10,899 bases of DNA from CAYUDP01 sp964443725 (GCA_964443725.1 CAYUDP010000019.1:1-10899); one strand, 5' to 3'. Counted from the first letter of the stretch, positions 1-5,160 are shown. Made by a program: numbers and translations. The notes: generated by a model not told the origin, from the letters alone.

Positions 1-1578
1 ATTGCTGTATCAACAGATGGTTATGGTACTGGTAATAAGTTAAAATCATTCGAATACACTACACCACTAAATGTGGTAGTGGATACTATAGTTGGAAGTC
101 AAAATACAACCAATGGAGTTTCTGGTTCAAATATATCGAATGAAGTGGTGAATGATGGAAAAGATCTATTTTATGCACCAATTATTGGAGGTGGTAGTAG
201 CTTAGCTCCCGATTCCAAATCACCTGCTGTCTCTACTGGATCCAGTGTGGAGTCTGCACCTTCGGTCGCAGTTATGTATAATGTCTCATCTTCATATGTG
301 CCAACATTACCAAGTTTTGCCACAGGGCCAATTTATTATTTTGATGGTACAAGCGGACTTGATACAAATAGCGGTCTGTCATCTACAACTCCCAAGAAAT
401 CAATTACTAATAATAAACTTCTTACTCCAGGGGCTGTATTTCTTATCAAGCGTGGTACAGAAGTAATACTCAGCGTTAATCTCTATACTCAGGATAATTA
501 TATTGGTGCGTACGGTGCTGGGAGTGATAGGGGGACAATTAGGATTGTGGCTGGGGCATGTTATTCGATCGGAGGCAATGCAGGGGAACTATCTGTGCAA
601 AATCTTGCTATTTATGGAAACTCAGAATGTCAAAGAATAGGGGCATCTGGTATAGGGGCAACAAAAGTCACAAAACTTGAAGCTGTGAATAATTTAATAA
701 GTGGATATATGAATGGTATTGGTTTTACAGGTAATAATGGAACCATCTCTAATAATATTATTTCGAATGTGACTAATAATGGTATTTTAGCAGGTAACGA
801 TCGGCTTAAGACACCCGCCCCATCCTCATATATTATTGAGAATAATATTATCGATGGTTCGCTACTTGGTAATGATGCCATTACTCTTCACAATGGAGCA
901 GAAGGTATTACTGCCGGGAAGGATAATATAATTCGAGGGAATACAATTACGAATGTTTTTGGGGAGAATGCAATTGATATCCTTGGGCAATATCAGAACA
1001 CTATTATAGAAAATAATTATATTTCTGGTACCGGAGAATATCCTATAACGATTGATGGGGTATCTCATGGATATCGTGGATCAGAGAATACGATCATAAG
1101 AAATAATACGATAAAAAATGCTCAACATGCGGCAATATATTTGAATGGGAATAATAGTATTGTAGAAGGAAATACTATATCTGATATTAAATCAATTCGT
1201 GGGGCAGCGGCTTTTTTGGTGGGAGCAACTGGGGTTACGATTCGTAATAATGATGTCACTATTCCTAGTGGGAACGCGAGGTTTTTAATTGTCTTTCTAA
1301 GAAAACCTGGAGTTGGTGTACCTTCAGGTACTATTACTAACAACATCTTAAGAGATGGTAGTAATGTGAGATTCTTTGGTTATGGTACCGATACGGGAGC
1401 TTCCGCTATGACGGAAAATGATGTTCTTGAATCTTGGTTTATTGATTCCAATACTTACAAATCATCAAATGTTTCTGGTCTGAACTTTCTAGGGGGGAGG
1501 AATTGGGATTCTTGGAGAAGTCTAAAATCTCCAAGTGGAAAACAGTTTGATCAACATAGTACATACTCTGGTTTGTAA
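1..1578 (+). CDS. Parallel beta-helix repeat surface protein (5' end outside window)
   Basis: The frame is open from the first base, so the GTG at 73 is probably internal and the gene starts upstream. The visible part is 525 residues. Residues 1-105 are rich in Ser, Thr, Gly, Asn and Val, like a linker or the end of a beta-sandwich domain. Around residues 109-124 comes YYFDGTSGLDTNSGLS, which resembles the conserved entry motif of pectate-lyase/NosD-type beta-helix proteins. Then follow many short Asn-rich turns (IENNIIDGS, IIRNNTIKNA, IVEGNTISDI) typical of PbH1 rungs, to about residue 450. This fold usually forms secreted or surface proteins that bind or cleave polysaccharide. No catalytic residues can be assigned, so an enzyme role is not claimed. 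It ends in TAA and converges with the DUF475 gene on the other strand. Confidence 0.8.
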   Translation: MAVSTDGYGTGNKLKSFEYTTPLNVVVDTIVGSQNTTNGVSGSNISNEVVNDGKDLFYAPIIGGGSSLAPDSKSPAVSTGSSVESAPSVAVMYNVSSSYVPTLPSFATGPIYYFDGTSGLDTNSGLSSTTPKKSITNNKLLTPGAVFLIKRGTEVILSVNLYTQDNYIGAYGAGSDRGTIRIVAGACYSIGGNAGELSVQNLAIYGNSECQRIGASGIGATKVTKLEAVNNLISGYMNGIGFTGNNGTISNNIISNVTNNGILAGNDRLKTPAPSSYIIENNIIDGSLLGNDAITLHNGAEGITAGKDNIIRGNTITNVFGENAIDILGQYQNTIIENNYISGTGEYPITIDGVSHGYRGSENTIIRNNTIKNAQHAAIYLNGNNSIVEGNTISDIKSIRGAAAFLVGATGVTIRNNDVTIPSGNARFLIVFLRKPGVGVPSGTITNNILRDGSNVRFFGYGTDTGASAMTENDVLESWFIDSNTYKSSNVSGLNFLGGRNWDSWRSLKSPSGKQFDQHSTYSGL

Positions 1579-1584
1579 ATTATT

Positions 1585-1784
1585 ATGAAAATTTTTGTTT
1601 CCGTTTTTTTATACTTCTGATTTTGGTGGGAGCTTATGGTTATCTAAACAGAGACACTCTTGATTTGCTGCCGATTGCAAAAGATGATACTGGACTTAGT
1701 GCTAATGAGGGAAATGGTTATCCCGAGTCACCTAAAAGTACATATAATGCAGATGATATGGAATATTTGATGGGTATAATCTGA
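1585..1784 (+). pseudogene. Small signal-anchor ORF interrupted by a one-base frameshift
   Basis: An ATG lies 6 nt after the beta-helix stop. As written it reads only 11 codons (MKIFVSVFLYF) and hits TGA at 1618. Adding one T to the seven-T run at 1604-1610 joins it to an open frame that runs from about 1611 to the TGA at 1782-1784, giving about 66 residues. The joined product would have a hydrophobic N-terminal segment (FFILLILVGAYGYL) followed by a polar, acidic tail, like a small membrane-anchored or secreted protein. No family is recognised. The break could be a homopolymer sequencing or assembly error, programmed slippage, or genuine decay. No Shine-Dalgarno sequence is seen, and its position suggests co-transcription with the upstream gene. 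Confidence 0.4.
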
Positions 1785-1787
1785 CTG

Positions 1788-2699
1788 TTAAATAGCAATA
1801 TTTATTTTCTTTGATTTTAAGAAGAAATAACCGATTATCAGTATTGTCACTGTCGGTGCTAGGGCACTTGGTATATGTGCGCCAAAAGATTCCAATATCA
1901 TACTTGATCCCAAGAAACCTATCGAATACATAGCCCCGTTTTTGAGTAGCTTGTATTTTTTTATATGGTTAATATTGCCGATAGTTAATTGTCTGACCAT
2001 TATTGCCCCCAAACCATTGCCAATAAGTATGAGCGGTATCGACATAGTGAAGGCAAATGCCCCAAGAACTCCATCTATTGAAAACGTAGCGTCTATAGCT
2101 TCAAGATAGAGGATTTTTGAAAAGTCACTTTTTTTACTATTTTCGATTAATCCTTCTTCCAACTTCTCCGCGCTTTCTTTGAAGCCGTGAATTATAAAGA
2201 AGGCCGTTGAGCCTATTGTCGCCGCAAACGCTAGCATGGGAGATAACTTAACTGCATTATAGACTAGCCCAGAAAGCAATATTGAGGCCATGGCATAAAA
2301 CCAGATTCCTTGTTTTTGGAAAAATCTTTCATGTGGAAGGCCGAAATCTTTTTCTTCCAGAAATAACCAGTGCAAAAATAATAGTGCCAAGAAAATTCCA
2401 CCCCCAAGAAGTAGAAGGGGAGCCGAATTTTCTATTGCCATTCTAGCTGTTTCGTCACTTGTAAAAGAGGCCCTAAAAGCTTCAAGAAAAGATATATCTG
2501 GGACCGACAGCCACACTATTGCAAGGGGTAGTATTCCTCTTATGACAAATACTGCAAAAACCATCCCCCACAATAAAAACCATTTTTTAGCTTTCTCAGA
2601 TGTTGTTGATAGGACTTCCGCATTTATGACTGCATTATCGAGAGAAGATACAATCTCAAAAAGTGCAAGGCCAATAACAATCAAAATTATTTCTGACAT
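1788..2699 (-). CDS. DUF475/TerC-like integral membrane protein
   Basis: This 303-residue protein is almost entirely hydrophobic, with roughly eight or nine membrane spans. Near the N-terminus it has a SSLDNAVINA motif (Asp21, Asn22). At about residues 200-210 it has EAIDATFSIDG, and shortly after GNGLGAIMVRQLT. The paired acidic motifs within membrane segments are characteristic of the DUF475 family and the related TerC family. TerC-type proteins are linked to tellurite resistance and metal (Mn) export, but the substrate here is unknown. A TTG at 2741 would add 14 residues, but it sits inside the upstream gene's terminator. The ATG at 2699 is preferred because a TATAAT box lies 7 nt before it. 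There is no Shine-Dalgarno sequence, so leaderless translation is plausible. Its stop lies 3 nt from the end of the convergent small ORF. Confidence 0.8.
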   Translation of the reverse strand: MSEIILIVIGLALFEIVSSLDNAVINAEVLSTTSEKAKKWFLLWGMVFAVFVIRGILPLAIVWLSVPDISFLEAFRASFTSDETARMAIENSAPLLLLGGGIFLALLFLHWLFLEEKDFGLPHERFFQKQGIWFYAMASILLSGLVYNAVKLSPMLAFAATIGSTAFFIIHGFKESAEKLEEGLIENSKKSDFSKILYLEAIDATFSIDGVLGAFAFTMSIPLILIGNGLGAIMVRQLTIGNINHIKKYKLLKNGAMYSIGFLGSSMILESFGAHIPSALAPTVTILIIGYFFLKSKKINIAI

Positions 2700-2706
2700 T
2701 AGAAAT

Positions 2707-2735
2707 ATTATATTAGGATTGTTGCCATAAGTAAA
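2707..2735 (-). promoter_or_regulatory. Promoter of the DUF475 gene, probably leaderless
   Basis: On the minus strand a perfect TATAAT (2712 down to 2707), within TAATATAAT, is preceded after 17 nt by TTTACT (2735 to 2730), a 4/6 match to TTGACA. A start 6-8 nt after the -10 would place the first transcribed base at or next to the ATG at 2699. Confidence 0.5.
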
Positions 2736-2761
2736 AAACAAACCCCGCCTTTTGGGCGGGG
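2731..2761 (-). terminator. Rho-independent terminator of the 141-aa gene
   Basis: Read on the minus strand, a 7-bp G+C stem (CCCCGCC/GGCGGGG, arms 2755-2761 and 2743-2749, 5-nt loop) is followed by TTTGTTTTTT. It lies 21 nt after the stop of the gene at 2782-3207 and is nearly identical to the terminator at 3293-3320. Confidence 0.85.
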
Positions 2762-2781
2762 GGGGTGGTGTGTGGGGTACT

Positions 2782-3207
2782 TCAGGGTTTTTTGTCGGCC
2801 ATGCCGTCGGCGACAGCCACGATCTCCTTGAGGCGGGAGTCCACTTTCTCGTTGACCCCCCTGATTGCGTCTTCTGGTGTATTGTATTCTCTGATCAGAG
2901 ATTCCGCGAGATCATCCAGGGACGCTTGTCGGAATTCCCCAGTATCCCTGAACCCGGCATGGACTCTGAGACCATTGCCGTCAAGGAAGTACTTGAACCA
3001 GTGGCCGTCGGTTTCTCCGGCCAAAAGTTCAATCGAATTGATCCCCTTTGGACATGCTCCGAGCAGGGCTATTGTCTCTCTGTATTTCCTCGAGGCGACG
3101 ATCCTCTCGAGCTCTTTCAGGAGTTTTGATCTTGCCGTGTCCGGGCTGGTTTTACTGGACGTGAAGATCTTTCTTGCCTTCTGGATTTCTCCTATGCCTA
3201 TTGCCAT
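2782..3207 (-). CDS. Small protein of unknown function, paralog of the 131-aa neighbour
   Basis: The product has 141 residues, is apparently soluble, and has no signal peptide. I do not recognise a family. It has a charged helical N-terminal part (residues 1-48) and then a core with GETDGHWFKYF at residues 64-74, followed by G79 and V82. The C-terminal half is helical with DDL at 98-100 and EKVDSRLKEIV at 120-130. The core motif recurs with identical spacing in the next gene (3339-3734), so the two are diverged duplicates. The ATG at 3207 is supported by AAGGAG (3220 to 3215) 7 nt upstream. The gene is followed by its own terminator and stops with TGA. Its G+C content is about half in the stretches I counted, clearly higher than the A+T-rich neighbours. 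A plus-strand frame over the same DNA is rejected as a shadow. Confidence 0.75.
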   Translation of the reverse strand: MAIGIGEIQKARKIFTSSKTSPDTARSKLLKELERIVASRKYRETIALLGACPKGINSIELLAGETDGHWFKYFLDGNGLRVHAGFRDTGEFRQASLDDLAESLIREYNTPEDAIRGVNEKVDSRLKEIVAVADGMADKKP

Positions 3208-3228
3208 CTCTATTCTCCTTAAGCCTTA

Positions 3229-3245
3229 AGCCGGACCCCCCGGCT
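3229..3245 (-). promoter_or_regulatory. Leader hairpin upstream of the 141-aa gene
   Basis: A 6-bp inverted repeat (AGCCGG/CCGGCT, 5-nt loop) sits just before a CTTAAG-GCTTAAG direct repeat that runs into the Shine-Dalgarno sequence. It would be in the 5' leader if transcription starts from the weak GATAAT box at 3264-3259. It may affect translation or mRNA stability. No matching riboswitch is recognised. Confidence 0.3.
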
Positions 3246-3292
3246 TTTCTGATCGCAGATTATCAGATGCCTTTAGAATTGCAATCGTAATA

Positions 3293-3320
3293 AAAAAACA
3301 ATCCCCGCCTTTTGGGCGGG
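3293..3320 (-). terminator. Rho-independent terminator of the 131-aa gene
   Basis: This has the same CCCCGCC/GGCGGGG stem and loop as the terminator at 2731-2761. On the minus strand it is followed by ATTGTTTTTTT. It lies about 18 nt after the stop of the gene at 3339-3734. Confidence 0.85.
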
Positions 3321-3338
3321 GGGTGGTGGAAATTGGGG

Positions 3339-3734
3339 TTAATCTAGGATGCCAGTCTCTTCAATTATTCGGAGTACGCAGGCCCTCAGTCCACTTCTTA
3401 TTTTTTCGGAGGCTATTTGCGGGTCGCGGTATCCGTTTGCTACGAGGTTTTCCGAAAGAGCTTCGAGGTCGCTTGGGGCGAGCTCCGGAGTCTCATCAAA
3501 GCAGACCAGGGTTTTCTTGTTGGTCTTGACACAGACTCCATGCCTAGAGATGAAATACTCCTCCCAGAAACCTACAAACTCACCAGAATAGAAACATCTT
3601 GGTTTCCCTGTAGGGTATTCTTTTAACAGCCTTGAAATATCTGAATCGAAGACTGTTTGAAGAGCCGAAACCATTTGAATCAGTAGCTCTCGGTTTTTTC
3701 CTCCAACCTCGGCTACACCTTCGGGGTAATTCAT
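3339..3734 (-). CDS. Small protein of unknown function, paralog of the 141-aa neighbour
   Basis: The product has 131 residues, has no signal peptide or membrane span, and is not recognised. Residues 51-61 read GEFVGFWEEYF, followed by G66 and V69. This matches GETDGHWFKYF, G79 and V82 of the neighbour with the same spacing. Further agreement is SDL (88-90) with DDL, and EKIRSGLRACV (110-120) with EKVDSRLKEIV. The frame extends upstream to an ATG at 3803. The start at 3734 is preferred because AAGGAG (3746 to 3741) lies 6 nt before it and a promoter-like -35 overlaps the upstream ATG. It has three or four Cys residues, unlike its paralog. The pair is co-oriented, but each gene has its own terminator, so they look like separate transcription units. 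Confidence 0.75.
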   Translation of the reverse strand: MNYPEGVAEVGGKNRELLIQMVSALQTVFDSDISRLLKEYPTGKPRCFYSGEFVGFWEEYFISRHGVCVKTNKKTLVCFDETPELAPSDLEALSENLVANGYRDPQIASEKIRSGLRACVLRIIEETGILD

Positions 3735-3740
3735 GGAGTT

Positions 3741-3746
3741 CTCCTT
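3741..3746 (-). promoter_or_regulatory. Shine-Dalgarno site fixing the start of the 131-aa gene
   Basis: AAGGAG on the minus strand lies 6 nt before the ATG at 3734. It favours that start over the in-frame ATG at 3803, which has no such site. Confidence 0.7.
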
Positions 3747-3771
3747 GGTGGGGCCGGTTGGCCAGTCTGGT

Positions 3772-3803
3772 TTTATATTGTGGGAATTAGTCTGGTATGT
3801 CAA
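3772..3803 (-). promoter_or_regulatory. Candidate promoter of the 131-aa gene
   Basis: A perfect TTGACA (3803 to 3798) is followed by TATAAA (3777 to 3772). The 20-nt spacing is longer than the usual 16-18, which lowers confidence. A transcript from here would carry a leader of about 30 nt that includes the Shine-Dalgarno site. Confidence 0.4.
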
Positions 3804-3848
3804 ATATTTTTTATATGAATCTACGTGTCTATTATTTAAACTTTAATC

Positions 3849-3888
3849 AAAAAACAAAAGCGCCTAAATGGCGCCTTTGTTTTATTTT
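3849..3888. terminator. Bidirectional terminator hairpin
   Basis: A 10-bp stem (CAAAAGCGCC at 3855-3864 with GGCGCCTTTG at 3870-3879, one mismatch, 5-nt loop) is flanked by an A-run on the left and a T-run on the right. It can therefore stop transcription in either direction. On the minus strand it lies directly downstream of the structured element at 3885-4060. Confidence 0.75.
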
Positions 3889-3910
3889 GTGGAGATGGGG
3901 GATTGGGGTC

Positions 3911-3960
3911 AGCTCACATCAGTATTTTCGTTCGCTTCGCTCCGAAAATACTGTGTGGCT
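3911..3960. repeat. Long hairpin within the structured element
   Basis: The perfect core CAGTATTTTCG/CGAAAATACTG (3920-3930, 3943-3953) has a 12-nt loop. CACA/TGTG and then AGC/GCT extend it outward with two single-base bulges, giving about 18 bp in all. Confidence 0.75.
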
Positions 3961-4024
3961 CCTCCCCGGGCTCGCCCGTCCTTCGCAAGACTCAGGACAT
4001 GGCTCCGTCTTTCAATTCCCCCAC

Positions 4025-4046
4025 GCGAGTGATGCAGATCACTCGC
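4025..4046. repeat. 9-bp perfect hairpin within the structured element
   Basis: GCGAGTGAT (4025-4033) and ATCACTCGC (4038-4046) pair perfectly around a 4-nt loop. The hairpin sits between the terminal repeat and the part resembling an inverted tmRNA T-arm. Confidence 0.8.
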
Positions 4047-4060
4047 TCATCCCCACAAAA

Positions 4061-4086
4061 CGCAAAGCCACCCTTTCGGGTGGTGC
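4061..4086 (-). terminator. Terminator downstream of tmRNA
   Basis: On the minus strand CCACCC-GAAA-GGGTGG (arms 4078-4083 and 4068-4073) has a GNRA-type tetraloop and is followed by CTTTGCGTTTTGT. It lies about 10 nt beyond the left copy of the tmRNA 3' end, as expected for the end of an smpB-ssrA transcript. Confidence 0.75.
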
Positions 4087-4092
4087 ATTTTG

Positions 4093-4146
4093 TGGAGATG
4101 GGGGGAATTGAACCCCCGTGCAGATGGTGAACCCAATTGAGTCTAC
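4093..4146 (-). repeat. Duplicate of the tmRNA 3' end at a scaffold edge
   Basis: Bases 4092-4146 are identical to 4247-4301: T-arm, acceptor 3' strand and discriminator A. The copy stops exactly where the N run begins. The natural 3' flank of tmRNA (the terminator) is attached to this copy, while the body of tmRNA is attached to the other. This is best explained as one gene split by contigs that overlap by 55 nt, not as a second gene. Confidence 0.9.
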
Positions 4147-4246
4147 NNNNNNNNNNNNNNNNNNNNNNNNNNNNNNNNNNNNNNNNNNNNNNNNNNNNNN
4201 NNNNNNNNNNNNNNNNNNNNNNNNNNNNNNNNNNNNNNNNNNNNNN
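4147..4246. other. Assembly gap (100 N)
   Basis: A run of exactly 100 N bounded on both sides by the same 55-nt sequence. The length is probably a placeholder. Confidence 0.97.
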
Positions 4247-4247
4247 G

Positions 4248-4613
4248 TGGAGATGGGGGGAATTGAACCCCCGTGCAGATGGTGAACCCAATTGAGTCTA
4301 CAACAGATAGTCATCTTTTGGATTTTGGTTTTGAAACTAAAAAGATAACGAAACATTTCAAAACCTATCCTCTTTTTCTTAGATGCACATCGAGGAGGTG
4401 TGTATCCCAGTTTAGAAATATGTCACTTCACTTACAACCTCTAAACGGTAGTCGTAGGAAGTGTCACTTAGGCTATTGCGTAAGCGAAATCACGTGCCTC
4501 AAAATAAGGCGATGCGACTTTAGCATTTATTGTTTTGGAAAAGTTTTGAGAGTTATTCCAGCTCTCTGTTGCACAAAAGGGAACTAGTCCCTCTGTCGAT
4601 GCCTAGCATCCCC
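4248..4613 (-). ncRNA. ssrA: Transfer-messenger RNA (tmRNA)
   Basis: This RNA rescues ribosomes stalled on broken mRNA, acting first as alanyl-tRNA and then as message for a degradation tag. The 5' end GGGGATG (4613-4607) pairs with CATCTCC (4255-4249) as a 7-bp acceptor stem. That stem includes a G3-U70-type wobble, the identity element for alanyl-tRNA synthetase. The T-arm is GGGGG-TTCAATT-CCCCC, with discriminator A at 4248. CCA does not appear to be encoded: the flank of the left copy reads CAAAATGC. Pseudoknot 1 is visible: GAGAG/CTCTC (4566-4562, 4552-4548), with loop TGGAA (4560-4556) pairing to TTCCA (4540-4536). The tag frame starts after AGTC, as in E. coli. The length is about 366 nt, normal for the family. 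It begins 2 nt after the smpB stop, so it is probably cut from a shared transcript. Confidence 0.95.
4468..4515 (-). other. tmRNA proteolysis-tag reading frame
   Basis: After the AGTC context, the resume codon GCA begins a frame encoding ASPYFEARDFAYAIA and ending in TAA. The small hydrophobic end (AIA) fits a tag recognised by AAA+ proteases. The E. coli tag ANDENYALAA is shorter. The choice of GCA as the resume codon rests on the conserved AGTCGCA context. Confidence 0.75.
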
Positions 4614-4615
4614 AT

Positions 4616-5062
4616 TTATTTTCCTTCTTTCAAAGTTCTTCTGATCTCTCGATCAGTATCACGTTTCTTTATAGTTTCTCTTTTGTCGGCTTTCCTTTTG
4701 CCACGAGCGATAGCTATTGAAACCTTGATTTTTGTCCCTTTATTATACAATGAAAGTGGTACTATAGTCAAGCCTTTGGTGTTTTCACTATCAGATAGAT
4801 TGTTAATCTCCTTTTTATTTAAAAGGAGTTTCCTTACTCTGTATGGGTCGTATTCTTTTGGAGTGTTCTCGACTTGGTATGGTGGTATCGAGGAGTTGAC
4901 CAGAAAAGCCTCACCACTTCGGAGTATTACATAACTTCCCTCAAGAGATCCATGCTTAGCTCTGATCGATTTAACCTCAAAGCCAAAAAGCTCGAGTCCT
5001 GCTTCGAATTTCTCGAGTATTTCATAATTAAAACCAGCTTTTTTGTTATCAATTAAGGACAC
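4616..5062 (-). CDS. smpB: SsrA-binding protein SmpB
   Basis: SmpB binds the tRNA-like part of tmRNA and brings it to the A site of stalled ribosomes. The 148-residue length is usual. The family signatures are visible: FGFEVKSIRAKHGSLEGSYV in the first third, the PYQVENTPKEYDPYRVRKLLL block in the middle, and a basic tail (KKRDTDREIRR) that would form the C-terminal helix placed in the mRNA channel. The start is GTG at 5062. There is no Shine-Dalgarno sequence, and a TATTAT box lies 6 nt upstream, so translation may be leaderless. The stop is 2 nt from the mature 5' end of tmRNA, so protein and RNA partner form one operon. It is divergent from the 41-aa gene and ftsH. Confidence 0.95.
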   Translation of the reverse strand: MSLIDNKKAGFNYEILEKFEAGLELFGFEVKSIRAKHGSLEGSYVILRSGEAFLVNSSIPPYQVENTPKEYDPYRVRKLLLNKKEINNLSDSENTKGLTIVPLSLYNKGTKIKVSIAIARGKRKADKRETIKKRDTDREIRRTLKEGK

Positions 5063-5068
5063 CTATCA

Positions 5069-5097
5069 ATAATATATGTATATAGGCTTTTTATAAA
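5069..5097 (-). promoter_or_regulatory. Candidate leaderless promoter of smpB-ssrA
   Basis: TTTATA (5097 to 5092), then 17 nt, then TATTAT (5074 to 5069, 5/6 match). The -10 ends 6 nt before the GTG start, so transcription would begin at or beside it. The region is generally A+T-rich, which limits certainty. Confidence 0.4.
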
Positions 5098-5114
5098 GGG
5101 AGTGGCGGAGTCCT

Positions 5115-5143
5115 TTGACATAAGTCAATAATAGTTTTATTGT
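5115..5143 (+). promoter_or_regulatory. Promoter of the 41-aa gene with overlapping inverted repeat
   Basis: Perfect TTGACA (5115-5120), a 17-nt spacer, then TATTGT (5138-5143, 4/6). The -35 is half of a perfect inverted repeat TTGAC-ATAA-GTCAA (5115-5128), which could be an operator. The predicted start near 5150 leaves a leader of about 27 nt. Confidence 0.6.
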
Positions 5144-5160
5144 ATGAAATGTATTAAACA

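Larger units (their letters stand above)
3885..4060 (-). repeat. Structured inverted-repeat element (possible ncRNA or mini-element)
   Basis: The 176-bp unit is bounded by 13-bp inverted repeats, TTTTGTGGAGATG at the left and CATCCCCACAAAA at the right. They have one mismatch, which would be a G-U pair in minus-strand RNA. Inside are a perfect 9-bp hairpin (4025-4046) and a long hairpin at 3911-3960 with a perfect 11-bp core (3920-3930 with 3943-3953). The ends can pair further: GGGGGAATTG at the right with CAATCCCC at the left. Both ends resemble the tmRNA 3' end in opposite orientations. The element is more G+C-rich than its surroundings and lies between two terminators. Short frames through it are not credible proteins. 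It may be a dispersed repeat, a MITE-like insertion or a small structured RNA. The strand is assigned because both neighbouring terminators work on the minus strand. Confidence 0.55.

Noticed and set aside
73..75. GTG as the true start of the beta-helix gene
   Set aside because: The frame is open to the window edge with similar composition, and there is no Shine-Dalgarno site or promoter before it.
2700..2741. TTG at 2741 as the start of the DUF475 protein
   Set aside because: It lies in the terminator T-tract of the upstream gene and before the -10 box. The ATG at 2699 starts the conserved hydrophobic region.
2765..3229. Plus-strand open frame of 154 codons over the 141-aa minus gene
   Set aside because: It starts at the edge of the terminator hairpin, has no Shine-Dalgarno sequence and has no recognisable features. 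The minus frame has a Shine-Dalgarno site, a terminator and a paralog with a conserved motif.
3885..4104. CRISPR array
   Set aside because: There are only two or three related short segments, in mixed orientation, with no regular spacers and no cas genes.
3797..4130. Plus-strand frames of about 75-104 codons, including one ending GGIEPPCRW
   Set aside because: They run through a terminator, the hairpin element and the tmRNA 3' end. Peptides of the GGIEPP type are a known false translation of tRNA-like 3' ends.
4092..4301. Two tandem tmRNA genes
   Set aside because: Only 54-55 nt of the left copy exist, and the duplicate ends exactly at the N run. An assembly overlap explains it better.
3992..4356. 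Minus-strand frames crossing the N run at 4147-4246
   Set aside because: They exist only because N codons are not stops, and they lie over tmRNA.
4273..4934. Plus-strand frames over tmRNA and smpB
   Set aside because: They are antisense shadows of a clear RNA gene and a clear SmpB.
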